DNA of 64,000 nt from Tersicoccus sp. Bi-70 (GCF_001968825.1 NZ_MIEU01000002.1:434001-498000); one strand, 5' to 3'; shown: positions 53,749 through 62,905, counted from the stretch's first letter. Notes: a model not told the origin generated them from the letters alone. Program-made: numbers and translations.

Positions 53749-54497
53749 GCGCCAGCGCTGATGATCGGAACGGTACGGAGACGGACGCGTTCGACGGCGA
53801 GCTCGTCGTCGCGATCGACGGTCCCTCGGGATCGGGCAAGACGAGCGTCAGCCGGGCGGTCGCCCAACGGCTCGGCCTGCAGTTCCTCGACACCGGCGCC
53901 ATGTACCGGGCACTGACCTGGTACTGCCTGGACTCCGGCATCGACCTGACCGCCGCGACCGCCGCCGCCGACGAGAAGCTGGCGTCCGACGTCGTCGAGG
54001 CCGCCGTCGAACTGCCCCTGACGATGGGGCTGGACCCGGAGCACGAGACCGTCGAGGTCGACGGGCAGGACATCACCGCCGCCATCCGCGACCCGCGCAT
54101 CTCCGGCGCCGTCAGCGCCGTCGCCACCAACACCGCCGCCCGGGCCGTGCTGGTCGAGCGGCAGCGCCGGATCATCGAGCAGACCGGACGACGCGTCGTC
54201 GCCGAGGGCCGGGACATCACCACCGTCGTCGCGCCCGACGCCACCGCCCGCATCCTGCTCACCGCCTCGCCGGAGGCCCGGATGGGCCGGCGTGGTCACC
54301 AGCTCGGCGGCACCCAGTCGAAGGACGAGCTGCACGAGCAGGTCGTGCAGCGGGACGCGAAGGACTCCACCGTGGTCGACTTCATGACCGCGGCCGACGG
54401 CGTCACCACGGTCGACTCCACGGAGCTGGATTTCGAGCAGACCGTCGACGCCGTCATCGACGTGATCCGCGCGTCGAAGGCCGGCGCAGCGACGTGA
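53745..54497 (+). CDS. cmk: cytidylate kinase
   Basis: A 250-residue CMP/dCMP kinase. P-loop AIDGPSGSGKTSVSRAVAQRL, the FLDTGAMYRALTW motif, GRDITTVVAPDA and the RQRRIIEQTGRRVVAEG segment are all present. A ~15-residue variable N-terminus precedes the P-loop. GTG 53745 overlaps the tyrA stop, so translation is coupled. Confidence 0.94.
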   Translation: MSASADDRNGTETDAFDGELVVAIDGPSGSGKTSVSRAVAQRLGLQFLDTGAMYRALTWYCLDSGIDLTAATAAADEKLASDVVEAAVELPLTMGLDPEHETVEVDGQDITAAIRDPRISGAVSAVATNTAARAVLVERQRRIIEQTGRRVVAEGRDITTVVAPDATARILLTASPEARMGRRGHQLGGTQSKDELHEQVVQRDAKDSTVVDFMTAADGVTTVDSTELDFEQTVDAVIDVIRASKAGAAT

Positions 54498-54507
54498 GCG
54501 GATCCCG

Positions 54508-55194
54508 GTGAACGCCACCCGCGCGGAACGGCCGGGGGAGCACACCGCTCCGCCGCTCTGGATGAACCGGTGGAGCCGGCCGGTGGGACGGTTCCTGGAC
54601 CACGCGCTGTACGCGACCGACGTCGTCGGCGCCTCCACGGTGCCCGCCGACGGTCCGATCATCTTCGCGGCCAACCACATGTCCGCGCTCGACGGGCCGG
54701 TGCTCGTCGGCGCCGCGCCCCGGTACATGAACGTGCTCGTCAAGAAGGAGATGTTCACCGGGTTCCTCGGCCGGGTGCTGCACTACTCGGGGCAGTTGCC
54801 GGTGAACCGGGCGGGAGACCGGCGGGCGCTGCAGACGGCGAAGGCCGTGCTCGAGGCGGGTCGTTGCGTCGGCATCCTGCCCGAGGGCACCCGCGGCGGT
54901 GGAGACGTGGCCGCCATCAGCGGCGGAGTCGCGTGGCTGGCGCTGGCCACCGGGGCCCCGGTCGTCCCGGTCGCCGTCCTCGGCACCCGGCAGACGGGGG
55001 AACGGACGAGCCACATCCCGCGGTTGCGCCGCCGCTTCACGGTGGACTTCGGAACGCCGGTCGCCATCGTCGCCGAGCGGGGACTCACCGGGCGCGCGCG
55101 CATGGAGGCCGCGACGGAGACGATCCGCGCCGCCCTGGCGACTCACGTGGCCGAGGCCGTCGCCGCAAGCGGGATGACACTGCCCCTCGACTGA
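54508..55194 (+). CDS. 1-acylglycerol-3-phosphate O-acyltransferase (PlsC-like)
   Basis: A 228-residue membrane-associated acyltransferase. The HX4D motif is NHMSALDGP, acceptor-binding block III is ILPEGTRGGG and block IV is PVVPVAVLG. It should add a fatty acid to lysophosphatidic acid. Placed between cmk and der, as in many Micrococcales. GTG 54508 follows cmk by 10 bases. Confidence 0.9.
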   Translation: MNATRAERPGEHTAPPLWMNRWSRPVGRFLDHALYATDVVGASTVPADGPIIFAANHMSALDGPVLVGAAPRYMNVLVKKEMFTGFLGRVLHYSGQLPVNRAGDRRALQTAKAVLEAGRCVGILPEGTRGGGDVAAISGGVAWLALATGAPVVPVAVLGTRQTGERTSHIPRLRRRFTVDFGTPVAIVAERGLTGRARMEAATETIRAALATHVAEAVAASGMTLPLD

Positions 55195-55240
55195 CACCAG
55201 CTCCGTCAGCGCGCCCAGCATCAAGGCCGGCGAGCGGTCT

Positions 55241-55480
55241 GCACACCAATGGGGACCGTTGCTGCCGTTGGCGCACGCTATTCGGTCCCGATCGGCAACA
55301 GCGGTCCCGTCGGCGATCGCCGTGACGGCCGTGAGCGAACCAGCCGGATTGGCGTGCCCCCAACGCGGTTGCCATCTGACGGCTGACCGTCGAGGTCTCG
55401 GCACACCAGATGGGACCGTTCCTCACGTTGGTGCGGTGCTTTTCCGTCCCGATCGGCAACAGGGGTCCCACCGGCGACGG
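55241..55480. repeat. duplicated ~80-bp intergenic unit
   Basis: Copies at 55241-55320 and 55401-55480 share GCACACCA, GGGACCGTT, CGTTGG, the exact GTCCCGATCGGCAACAG and GGTCCC...CGGCGA. In copy 1, GGGACCGTTGCTGCC can pair with GGCAACAGCGGTCCC (two mismatches). The 387 bases between plsC and the next small ORF contain nothing else I can support. Confidence 0.65.
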
Positions 55481-55581
55481 GCGGTACGTTCTTGACGCCG
55501 CGTCGTGGAGAACCGGATGATCCGTCTCGTCGGCTCGCTGTCATCTGGCGATGGCAGGCGAGCGTCCAGTAGGAAAATCAG

Positions 55582-55845
55582 TTGAGCAAACGGCGAGTGC
55601 TGGGCATCGCAGTCCTCCTCTGGATCGCCGTGCTCGTCATGGCGGGCTTCTTCGCTCCGTGGGCGACGGCGTGGATCCTGGGGTTGGGCGTCGGCTTGGG
55701 CGCCGCCTGGGGCGGTGCCGCGAATCATGACTACTCGAGATCCGTCGACGAGTACGTGGCGTCGCGTCGCGCGGAACGCGCTCGCAAGCCGCTGCACGGC
55801 AATGACCGAGAGCCACCTGGAGCCGGCGGGAATCGCGAGGCCTGA
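55582..55845 (+). CDS. small two-helix membrane protein
   Basis: An 87-residue protein with two hydrophobic segments (LGIAVLLWIAVLVMAGFFAP and ATAWILGLGVGLGAAWGG) and a basic, hydrophilic C-terminus. No family recognised. TTG start with AGGA 8 bases upstream; the alternative is that the gene is not real. It follows the duplicated intergenic repeat. Confidence 0.45.
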   Translation: MSKRRVLGIAVLLWIAVLVMAGFFAPWATAWILGLGVGLGAAWGGAANHDYSRSVDEYVASRRAERARKPLHGNDREPPGAGGNREA

Positions 55846-55963
55846 GCCTCCGCTCTCCACCCGCGTTGCGCCGTCTCCTGAACCGGTGGGCGTGGGGCCG
55901 GGCGGAAGGGGGACGTGTCGACCAAGCGAGCTCTGCGAGCGCCGGGAGATCCAGTCCCCCGTG

Positions 55964-56030
55964 CCCAGCCCGAACGAGGAGCACCCACCCAGCCCGAACG
56001 AGGAGCACCCACCCAGCCCGAACGAGGAGC
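55964..56030 (+). repeat. 24-bp tandem repeat, 2.8 copies
   Basis: CCCAGCCCGAACGAGGAGCA plus CCCA repeats exactly at 55964, 55988 and 56012, ending 44 bases before the -10 hexamer of the next gene. Confidence 0.75.
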
Positions 56031-56073
56031 CCGGATAACCTCTCGGAAAGCGAGACAACCGAGACAGCCGGTG

Positions 56074-56079
56074 TAGTGT
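56074..56079 (+). promoter_or_regulatory. -10 hexamer TAGTGT
   Basis: TAGTGT followed after 8 bases by ATG 56088. Confidence 0.4.
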
Positions 56080-56087
56080 CCGGAGAC

Positions 56088-57299
56088 ATGGCCCAGCATG
56101 CGACCGACACCGTCCCGACCCATGCCCAGGTGCTCATCGTCGGCGGCGGCAACGGCGGCATCTCGCTGGCCGCACAGCTGAACCGGAAGGGCGTCGACGA
56201 CGTCGTCATCGTCGAACCCCGCACCGAGCACCAGTACCGGCCGCTGCTCTCCTACGTGGGCGCAGGTCTCGCCTCGATCGACGCCGCGCGCCGGCCGCAG
56301 GAGCAGACCATGCCGTCGGGGTCCACGTGGGTGCGCGACGCCGTCGAGCGCGTCGACCCGGACGCCTCCAGCGTGACGCTGACCAGCGGCGCGACCATCG
56401 GCTACGACCACCTCATGCTCGCCGCCGGCTCCCGGCCGGACTGGGACGCCATCCCGGGCTCCGCGGAGGCGCTGCTCGCCGAGAACGCGTCCACCAACTA
56501 CCTGTTCGACCTGGCGCCGAAGACGTGGCGGCTGGTCGACGGGATGCGCTCGGGCACCGCGCTGTTCACGATGCCGGACGACACCTGCCCGTGCGCCGGC
56601 GCCGCCCAGAAGATCCTCTACATGGCGTGCGACCTCTGGCGCAGTCGCGGCGTGCTGGACGACATCCGCGTCGTCCTCACCGTCCCGACGCCCACCGTGT
56701 TCGGCGTCCCGGTGGTCGACGACGAGCTGATGCGCAAGATCGCCGAGTACGGCATCGAACTGCGCACGACGACGACGGTGCGGGCACTCGACAGAGAGAC
56801 CAGCACGGCGACGCTGGCCACGGACGGCGCGACGTCCGAGCTCGCCTACGACCTGCTGCACCTGACGCCGCCGCACGCCGCGCCCGCGTGGGTCGAGCAC
56901 TCCGGCCTCTCGTCCGCGGCCGCCGGCGGCTTCGTCGACGTCGACCCGGGCACCCTGCAGCACCGCCGCCACCCGAACGTCTGGGCGCTCGGCGACATCG
57001 CGGCGGTGCCCGGCTCCACGTCCGGCGGGGGACTGCGCAAGCAGACGCCGGTCGTCGTGAAGAACCTCCGCGCCGTGCTCGCGGGCAGGGCGCCGACCCA
57101 GCGCACCACCGGCTACACGGTCAGCCCGTTCACGGTCAGCCGCCGCACCATGGTCTTCGCCGAGTTCGGCCCCGACGGCACGCCGATGCCGTCCGCGAAG
57201 CTGATCGAGCTCCGCAGGGAGCGCCGCAGCACCTTCCTGCTGGACCGGTGGGCGCTGCCGTGGGTCTACTGGCACCGCATCCTCCGCGGCAAGGCCTGA
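56088..57299 (+). CDS. SQR-like FAD-dependent oxidoreductase
   Basis: A 403-residue two-dinucleotide-binding flavoprotein related to sulphide:quinone oxidoreductase and type II NADH dehydrogenase. The FAD motif is QVLIVGGGNGGISLA, the second FAD site is NVWALGDIAAVPGS, and the SQR-type motif CPCAGAAQKILYMACDLW holds Cys167, Cys169 and Cys181. The other redox Cys expected near GLRKQTPVVVKNL is absent and no cysteine follows residue 181, so true SQR activity is doubtful. Membrane association through the C-terminus (FLLDRWALPWVYWHRILRGK) is likely. Confidence 0.82.
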   Translation: MAQHATDTVPTHAQVLIVGGGNGGISLAAQLNRKGVDDVVIVEPRTEHQYRPLLSYVGAGLASIDAARRPQEQTMPSGSTWVRDAVERVDPDASSVTLTSGATIGYDHLMLAAGSRPDWDAIPGSAEALLAENASTNYLFDLAPKTWRLVDGMRSGTALFTMPDDTCPCAGAAQKILYMACDLWRSRGVLDDIRVVLTVPTPTVFGVPVVDDELMRKIAEYGIELRTTTTVRALDRETSTATLATDGATSELAYDLLHLTPPHAAPAWVEHSGLSSAAAGGFVDVDPGTLQHRRHPNVWALGDIAAVPGSTSGGGLRKQTPVVVKNLRAVLAGRAPTQRTTGYTVSPFTVSRRTMVFAEFGPDGTPMPSAKLIELRRERRSTFLLDRWALPWVYWHRILRGKA

Positions 57300-57334
57300 C
57301 CGACCGGACCGACCTCAGCCCGAGGTCGGCGCGG

Positions 57335-58261
57335 TCAGAGCACCGATGACTCCGCGGCCGCGCTCCGGACGCCGGGCCGCGCGGTCGTCGTGAGTCGCCG
57401 GCGGACGAGGGCGCCGAGGAGGACCCCGACGACGACGAGCACGGCACCGACGAGCTCGCCCGGGCGGATCGACTCCCCGAAGACGAGCCAGGCCGCGGGC
57501 ATCCCGAAGACCGGCACCAGAAGGGAGAACGGTGCGACCATGCCCGCGGGGTGCCGGGACATGAGCCAGCTCCAGATGCCGGAGCCGACGACGGTGGCCA
57601 CGACGACGGTGTACAGCAGACCGAGGTCAGGGAGGAGACCCGCGGGTGTCAGCGCGGTGCTCAGCGACTGGCCGATGCGATCCGAACCCTCGACCAGCAG
57701 GCTGACCCCGAACATCGGGATCGGGGGGACCACGGTCATCCAGAGCACCAGGCGGAACGGTTCCGTGGTGTGCGCCTGGCGGTTGCAGATGTTCCCGATC
57801 GCCCACCCGAGCGCGCCCGCCAGCGTCAGCAGGAAGGGAAGGAGCGCGGCGTGCTCCGAGCGCTGCCACCCCACCACGCAGAGCCCGGCGATCGCCAGCC
57901 CGATGCCGACCACGCGGATCGCGGTCACCTGTTCCTTGAAGACGAGGGCGCTGAGGAGCACGGTGAACGGGGCGGACGCCTGCAGCACGAGCGACGCGAT
58001 GCCGGCCGGCATGCCGGCGGCCATGCCCCAGTAGAGGAAGCCGAACTGGAGGATGCCGAAGCCGATGCCGTACCCGATGAGCCACCGCCACGGCACGTCC
58101 GGGCGTGGGACCAGGAGGACGGTCGGGATCGCCAGCAGGGCGAACCGGACGGCGGCGAGCAGGAACGGGGGATAGGTCTGGAGCGAGAGGTCGATCGCGA
58201 CGAAGTTGAGCCCCCAGAGCACGGCGACGAGGATGGCGAGGGCGGCATGGCGGGGCGGCAT
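57335..58261 (-). CDS. EamA/DMT-family exporter
   Basis: A 308-residue membrane protein with ten helices in two EamA repeats (ALAILVAVLWGLNFVAIDLSL and LLPFLLTLAGALGWAIGNI). The late segment FSLLVPVFGMPAAWLVFGESI is typical. It probably exports amino acids or other metabolites. The start ATG 58261 sits at the first helix. It is divergent from the LysR gene, which likely controls it, with 72 bases between the two starts. Confidence 0.88.
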   Translation of the reverse strand: MPPRHAALAILVAVLWGLNFVAIDLSLQTYPPFLLAAVRFALLAIPTVLLVPRPDVPWRWLIGYGIGFGILQFGFLYWGMAAGMPAGIASLVLQASAPFTVLLSALVFKEQVTAIRVVGIGLAIAGLCVVGWQRSEHAALLPFLLTLAGALGWAIGNICNRQAHTTEPFRLVLWMTVVPPIPMFGVSLLVEGSDRIGQSLSTALTPAGLLPDLGLLYTVVVATVVGSGIWSWLMSRHPAGMVAPFSLLVPVFGMPAAWLVFGESIRPGELVGAVLVVVGVLLGALVRRRLTTTARPGVRSAAAESSVL

Positions 58262-58270
58262 GCTTCGATT

Positions 58271-58283
58271 CTTGCCGGACAAG
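58271..58283. promoter_or_regulatory. CTTG-N5-CAAG dyad, possible LysR site
   Basis: CTTGCCGGACAAG in the 72-bp divergent region fits the T-N11-A type of LysR binding site. Confidence 0.3.
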
Positions 58284-58321
58284 TGAGATAAGAACAACTG
58301 AAACGTTGGACACCCACTCTG

Positions 58322-58327
58322 TAGGCT
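58322..58327 (+). promoter_or_regulatory. -10 hexamer TAGGCT, leaderless LysR gene
   Basis: TAGGCT followed after 6 bases by ATG 58334. Confidence 0.5.
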
Positions 58328-58333
58328 GGCTAC

Positions 58334-59227
58334 ATGGACGTCCGGCATCTCCAGCTCCTGCGCGAACTCGCCGATCGCGGCAGCATCACGGCGGTGGCCG
58401 CCGCGACCTATCGCACGGTCTCCGCGGTCTCCCAGCAGCTCCGCACCGCGCAACGGGATGCGGGGATGCGCCTGGTCGAACCGGACGGACGCGGGGTGCG
58501 GCTGACCGAAGCCGGGCGCGTCCTGGCCGCCGGCGGCGTCGAGGTGGAGACGGTCCTGGCGGCGGTCCAGGCCCGCTGGGACGACTACCGGAACCACCCG
58601 GGTGGCGCGGTGTCGGTCGCGGCCTTCCCAAGTGCTGCCACGCTGCTGTTCCCGAGCGTCCTGCAAACCACGGCGCGCGCCGGCATCGAGCTGCGCATCG
58701 TCGACGTCGATCTGGCCGAACATGAGTTCGCCGGCCTGACCGTCGACCACGACATCGTCATCGCCCACCATCTCGGTGGCAGTGAACCCCCAGGGGCCTC
58801 CGGCCTCGTGGTTCGCGAGCTGGCGGTGGAACCCCTCGACATCGCCATGGCCTCGACGCATCCTCTCGCCGGCCAGGAGGTTCTCACCGCCGACGACGTC
58901 GCGGACGCCAGCTGGATCGGGGTGCCCGAGGGATACCCGCTCGATACCGTGCTCACCGCCATCGCCGCGCAGCTGGGCAGACCGCTGCACGTCGCTCAGC
59001 GCATCCGGGACAATCGGCTCGTCGAAGCCCTGGTGGCGGGGAGCGATCATCTCGCCGTGTTGCCACGCTTCACGACGTCGAACAGCGGTCTGACGCTCAC
59101 GCCGATCGTCGAGGTGGCGGCCCGCCGTCACCTCTCCGCCCTGATGCGGCCCGACCGTGCTCAGCGGCGCGCCGTCAGGACCACGCTCGAGGCCATCGCC
59201 GACGCCGCCCGGACGGCGTCGTACTGA
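58334..59227 (+). CDS. LysR family transcriptional regulator
   Basis: A 297-residue LysR regulator. The winged helix is MDVRHLQLLRELADRGSITAVAAATYRTVSAVSQQLRTAQRDAG, and the effector domain starts near residue 90 (GGAVSVAAFPSAATLLFPSVL) and includes EPLDIAMASTHPLAG and WIGVPEGYP. It should sense a small molecule and control the divergent EamA exporter. Leaderless TAGGCT fixes the start. Confidence 0.9.
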   Translation: MDVRHLQLLRELADRGSITAVAAATYRTVSAVSQQLRTAQRDAGMRLVEPDGRGVRLTEAGRVLAAGGVEVETVLAAVQARWDDYRNHPGGAVSVAAFPSAATLLFPSVLQTTARAGIELRIVDVDLAEHEFAGLTVDHDIVIAHHLGGSEPPGASGLVVRELAVEPLDIAMASTHPLAGQEVLTADDVADASWIGVPEGYPLDTVLTAIAAQLGRPLHVAQRIRDNRLVEALVAGSDHLAVLPRFTTSNSGLTLTPIVEVAARRHLSALMRPDRAQRRAVRTTLEAIADAARTASY

Positions 59228-59327
59228 CGGTGTCGGCAGGGCGTCGAACTGACGGCGCGCCGGCCGCCGTGCGCGGTCTCACACCGCATCCCGTCCCGCC
59301 GCGACCAGCCCCTGTGGTACAAGCCCG

Positions 59328-59333
59328 TAGACT
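59328..59333 (+). promoter_or_regulatory. -10 hexamer TAGACT before der
   Basis: TAGACT lies 9 bases before GTG 59343 and 84 before ATG 59418. Confidence 0.35.
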
Positions 59334-59417
59334 GGAAGACTGGTGAACGGCGGCGATGACGCCTGCGCGCCCCGACCGTTCCCTCCACCTGTCTTCCACC
59401 GCAAGGATTTCCCCGTC

Positions 59418-60980
59418 ATGAGCGAGAGCGTCTCCAAGAACGCCGGTACCGGCCAGCCGGACGCCGGCGACGAGTACGTTCCCACCCGGGAGGACGACGT
59501 CGCCGAGCGGGTCGCCGCGATGACCGACGTCGAGGCCGAGCAGCGGGCCGCCGCCCTGCGCGCCGGTCTGGCCGACTACGAACTCGACGAGGACGACCGG
59601 ATCCTGCTCGAGTCCGAGCTCGCCGACATCGAGGAGGAGCTCGAGGGCCGGCTCGACCCCGTGCTCGCGATCATCGGCCGCCCGAACGTCGGCAAGTCCT
59701 CCCTGGTCAACCGCATCCTCGGCCGCCGTGAGGCCGTCGTCGAGGACGTCCCCGGCGTCACCCGCGACCGCGTCGCCTACGGCACCCAGTGGAACGGCAA
59801 GAACCTCACCATCGTGGACACCGGCGGGTGGGAGTACGACGCGCGGGGCATCCACGAGCGGGTCGCGGACCAGGCCGAGGTGGCGGTGGATTCGGCCGAC
59901 GCCGTCGTCCTGGTCGTCGACGCGATGGTGGGCGCGACCGCCACCGACGAGGCGATCGTCAAGATGCTGCGCCGCAAGGGCAAGCCCGTGCTGCTGGCCG
60001 CCAACAAGATCGACGACTTCGCCCAGGAGGCGGAGGCGGCGAGCCTGTGGTCCCTCGGCATGGGGGAGCCGCACCCGGTCTCGGCCATGCATGGCCGCGG
60101 CGTCGCCGACATGCTGGACGAGGCCCTGAAGATCCTCCCCGAGTTCTCCGGCGTCGCCGGCATCGCCCGCACCGGCGGTCCCCGCCGCGTGGCGCTGCTG
60201 GGCCGTCCGAACGTCGGCAAGTCATCGATGCTGAACAAGCTGGCCGGGTCCGAGCGCGTCGTCGTCGACCCGATGGCCGGCACCACCCGCGATCCGGTGG
60301 ACGAGTTCATCGAGCTCGGCGGGCGGATCTGGCGCTTCGTGGACACCGCGGGCATCCGCCGCCGCGTGCACATGCAGCGTGGCGCGGACTTCTATGCGTC
60401 CCTGCGCACGCAGTCCGCGCTGGAGAAGGCGGAGGTGGCCGTCGTGCTGATCGCCGTCGACGAGGTGGTCTCCGAGCAGGACGTACGCATCCTGCAGCTG
60501 GTGATCGAGTCCGGCCGGGCGCTGGTGCTGGCCTTCAACAAGTGGGATCTGCTCGAGGACGAGCGGCGCCGCTACCTGGAGCGGGAGATCGAGCAGGACC
60601 TCGCGCACGTGGACTGGGCGCCGCGCGTCAACCTGTCGGCGAAGACCGGCTGGCACAAGGACCGCCTGGTGCCGGCGCTCGACGTCGCCCTCGAGTCCTG
60701 GGACAAGCGCATCCCCACCGGCAAGCTCAACGCCTTCCTCGGCGAGCTTGTCGCGGCGCACCCGCACCCGATCCGCGGCGGCAAGCAGCCCCGCATCCTG
60801 TTCGGCACGCAGGCCTCGTCCCGGCCGCCGAGGTTCGTGCTCTTCACCACCGGCTTCCTCGACCCCGGATACCGCCGGTTCATCACCCGCCGCCTGCGCG
60901 AGACGTTCGGCTTCGAGGGCACGCCCATCGAGGTCACCATGCGGGTCCGGGAGAAGCGGGCGCGCGGCGGGAAGCGCTGA
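59418..60980 (+). CDS. der: ribosome-associated GTPase Der (EngA)
   Basis: A 520-residue double GTPase for 50S assembly. The first G domain starts near residue 85 ([24 protein letters not shown]), the second near 261 ([28 protein letters not shown]), and the C-terminal KH-like domain ends [15 protein letters not shown]. The ~80-residue acidic N-terminal extension is usual in actinobacteria. ATG 59418 has AAGGA upstream; GTG 59343 is the alternative and fits the TAGACT hexamer less well than leaderless genes elsewhere. Confidence 0.93.
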   Translation: MSESVSKNAGTGQPDAGDEYVPTREDDVAERVAAMTDVEAEQRAAALRAGLADYELDEDDRILLESELADIEEELEGRLDPVLAIIGRPNVGKSSLVNRILGRREAVVEDVPGVTRDRVAYGTQWNGKNLTIVDTGGWEYDARGIHERVADQAEVAVDSADAVVLVVDAMVGATATDEAIVKMLRRKGKPVLLAANKIDDFAQEAEAASLWSLGMGEPHPVSAMHGRGVADMLDEALKILPEFSGVAGIARTGGPRRVALLGRPNVGKSSMLNKLAGSERVVVDPMAGTTRDPVDEFIELGGRIWRFVDTAGIRRRVHMQRGADFYASLRTQSALEKAEVAVVLIAVDEVVSEQDVRILQLVIESGRALVLAFNKWDLLEDERRRYLEREIEQDLAHVDWAPRVNLSAKTGWHKDRLVPALDVALESWDKRIPTGKLNAFLGELVAAHPHPIRGGKQPRILFGTQASSRPPRFVLFTTGFLDPGYRRFITRRLRETFGFEGTPIEVTMRVREKRARGGKR

Positions 60981-60992
60981 CCTGATCGCTTG

Positions 60993-61031
60993 CGAACGCC
61001 GCCGCCGGGAATGATTCCCGACGGCGGCGTT
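60993..61031. terminator. bidirectional terminator hairpin after der
   Basis: GAACGCCGCCG / CGGCGGCGTTC with an inner CGGGAA/TTCCCG stem; it lies between the convergent stops of der and the DUF475 gene. Confidence 0.65.
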
Positions 61032-61062
61032 CTGCGTCTGCGTCCGTGCTCATGCGGTGGCT

Positions 61063-62196
61063 TCAACCGATCCGTGCCCGGATCGCCCGGGGTACCCGCT
61101 TCCATGGGAGCGACGTCAGGAATGCCGCCCCGATGATGCCGGTGCCCACCCAGCCGGCCAGCATGCCCGGGATCGGGACGGCCAGGCTGAGGGCGAGCAT
61201 GAGGGAGAGGGCGCCGAGCAGGTAGGCGGCGCCGGCCTTGAGGTGGCGCAGCCGTTTCAGCCCGTTGGTGGCGTCCACGTGCGCGGTCAGCCGGGAGAGG
61301 AAGACGGCGCCGACCAGGACGGCGCCACCGGCCACCGCCACCTGTTCGAGCAGGTAGCTCCGGCCGGACGGGGTCAGCGTGTAGGTGCCGTCGACGATCT
61401 CGAACAGCATGAACACGGTGATGGCCCGCTCGAAGACGACGGTGAGGGCGTGCACGTGCAGGCTGACGGGGCCGTGCGGGTTGCGCTGGGCGGAGGCGGA
61501 GACCGCATTGCTCAGCCCGTAGACGAAAATGCCGATCAGACCGCCGAGCGCGGCCGAGGTGGTAAGCCCCGCTGGCGCGAGGAGCACCATGCCGCCGGTC
61601 AGCAGCAGCGCCGTCAGGTAGGAGGCGACGCGGGAGTGGCGGATGCGGGCGAGGACGGCCTCGGGCCAGGACAGCCAGGGGCGGCGCTTGACGCGGTCCA
61701 CGTTGAAGAGGTACTCGGCGAACACCAGCCAGATGAAGGCGGCGCCGAACGCGGCCAGTCCGGGTCGGGCGGCGGCGAGGTGGGCGGTGAACAGGTCCGG
61801 CTGGGTGACCACCTCCCGGGCGCTCGTGGCCAGGCTCTCGTGTTCGCTGACGGCGACCGCGGTGGGTGGCAGCAGCAGGCGCATGCCGAGCACGACGGCG
61901 ATCAGCCCGACCGAGAGGAAGAGTTTGCGGGCGGGGGAGCGCAAGCGGGAGGCGATGCCGGCCATGGGGACCGAGGAGTCGGCGACCATGGCGATCTCCA
62001 TGGTGGCCAGCGCCAGGAACGCGAAGGCGGCGGTGGGGGAGATGGCCAGCCAGGCGGCGGCGAAGCCGATGACGATCAGCAGGAAGGGCAGGTTGAGTCG
62101 GCGGGGGCTCGTGGCAGGTCGGTGGGCGCTCGGGCTCGAGTCGGAGCCCGGCGTGGGCGCGTGAGCGGGGGTGACGGTGCTGTGCGGGAAGGGCAC
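61063..62196 (-). CDS. DUF475 (TerC-like) membrane protein
   Basis: A 377-residue integral membrane protein with about nine helices. Family features are MEIAMVADSSVPMAGI near the start, IWLVFAEYLFNVDRVKRRPWLSW, and SLHVHALTVVFERAITVFMLFEIVDGTY. DUF475 is related to TerC and may handle metal ions or help membrane protein metalation; the role here is unknown. AAAGGA lies 7 bases before GTG 62196. Alone in its transcription unit. Confidence 0.85.
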   Translation of the reverse strand: MPFPHSTVTPAHAPTPGSDSSPSAHRPATSPRRLNLPFLLIVIGFAAAWLAISPTAAFAFLALATMEIAMVADSSVPMAGIASRLRSPARKLFLSVGLIAVVLGMRLLLPPTAVAVSEHESLATSAREVVTQPDLFTAHLAAARPGLAAFGAAFIWLVFAEYLFNVDRVKRRPWLSWPEAVLARIRHSRVASYLTALLLTGGMVLLAPAGLTTSAALGGLIGIFVYGLSNAVSASAQRNPHGPVSLHVHALTVVFERAITVFMLFEIVDGTYTLTPSGRSYLLEQVAVAGGAVLVGAVFLSRLTAHVDATNGLKRLRHLKAGAAYLLGALSLMLALSLAVPIPGMLAGWVGTGIIGAAFLTSLPWKRVPRAIRARIG

Positions 62197-62374
62197 GGCG
62201 GCGTCCTTTCGTCGGCGTCGGAGGGGCGTCGGCGAGCTGGGGCTCCCACCCATTCGAACAGGCGCGAGGGGCGGGACGGAACCGCTTGTGAGAAGGGTCT
62301 CGACACGGTGTTCTACGGCGTCACAGCGCGCCCCGACACGGCCCGACCGGTTCGGCGCGGTGCTGCGGGTGGGG

Positions 62375-62380
62375 TAGTCT
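62375..62380 (+). promoter_or_regulatory. -10 hexamer TAGTCT of tRNA-Pro
   Basis: TAGTCT lies 42 bases before the tRNA 5' end, a normal distance for a short pre-tRNA leader. Confidence 0.5.
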
Positions 62381-62422
62381 GGAGCGGTTGCTTCGGCGGG
62401 TACTGGTGACTCGTTGGAGCTA

Positions 62423-62496
<74 letters not shown>

Positions 62497-62521
62497 CGTT
62501 GTGATGTCGGAGGACATCGGC

Positions 62522-62563
62522 AAGGCCCGGACCCACGTTTGTGGGTGCGGGCCTTTGTCATTT
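62522..62563 (+). terminator. intrinsic terminator of tRNA-Pro
   Basis: AAGGCCCG-ACCCAC, loop GTTT, GTGGGT-CGGGCCTT followed by TTTGTCATTT: a textbook stem and T-rich tail 25 bases after the tRNA. Confidence 0.85.
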
Positions 62564-62579
62564 CCGGGTCCGGGCGGTT

Positions 62580-62792
62580 GCCGGTGGGTTGGTGGCCCCG
62601 GGTGGGGTCGACGGTCAGCTCGCGGAGGAGTTCGCCGGTGGCGGCGTTGACGACGCGGACGTGCAGGTCCTGAACGAATAGCAGGACTTGGGTTCGGTCG
62701 ATGCCGATGTGGAGGAGCTTGCCGGCGACGCGCACGGTGACGGTGCCGGTGGCGCCAGTAACGTCCTCGCGGACTCGGTCGGGGTGTCGGCG
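62580..62792 (-). pseudogene. IS481-type transposase remnant (C-terminal end)
   Basis: The minus strand codes VAGKLLHIGIDRTQ, VLLFVQDLHVRVVNA and TGELLRELTVDPTRGHQPTG, which is the conserved C-terminus of IS481-family transposases. An in-frame stop lies at 62795-62793 and the DDE domain is missing, so only the last ~70 residues remain. It sits between the tRNA terminator and the IS3 element. Outside this remnant the 400 bases from 62497 hold only the terminator. Confidence 0.65.
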
Positions 62793-62905
62793 TCAGACAT
62801 GGGGCCGGTGTGGCAGGAAGCGTTTAACCGGATGGTGTGGTTTTATCGCGTAATGAATCGCCCCGGGTCTGGTGGAGGGTCTGATTCCCCGAGAGGATGA
62901 TGATC

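Noticed and set aside
50546-56030. CRISPR array
   Set aside because: The 72-bp and 24-bp units repeat without unique spacers and no cas genes are present.
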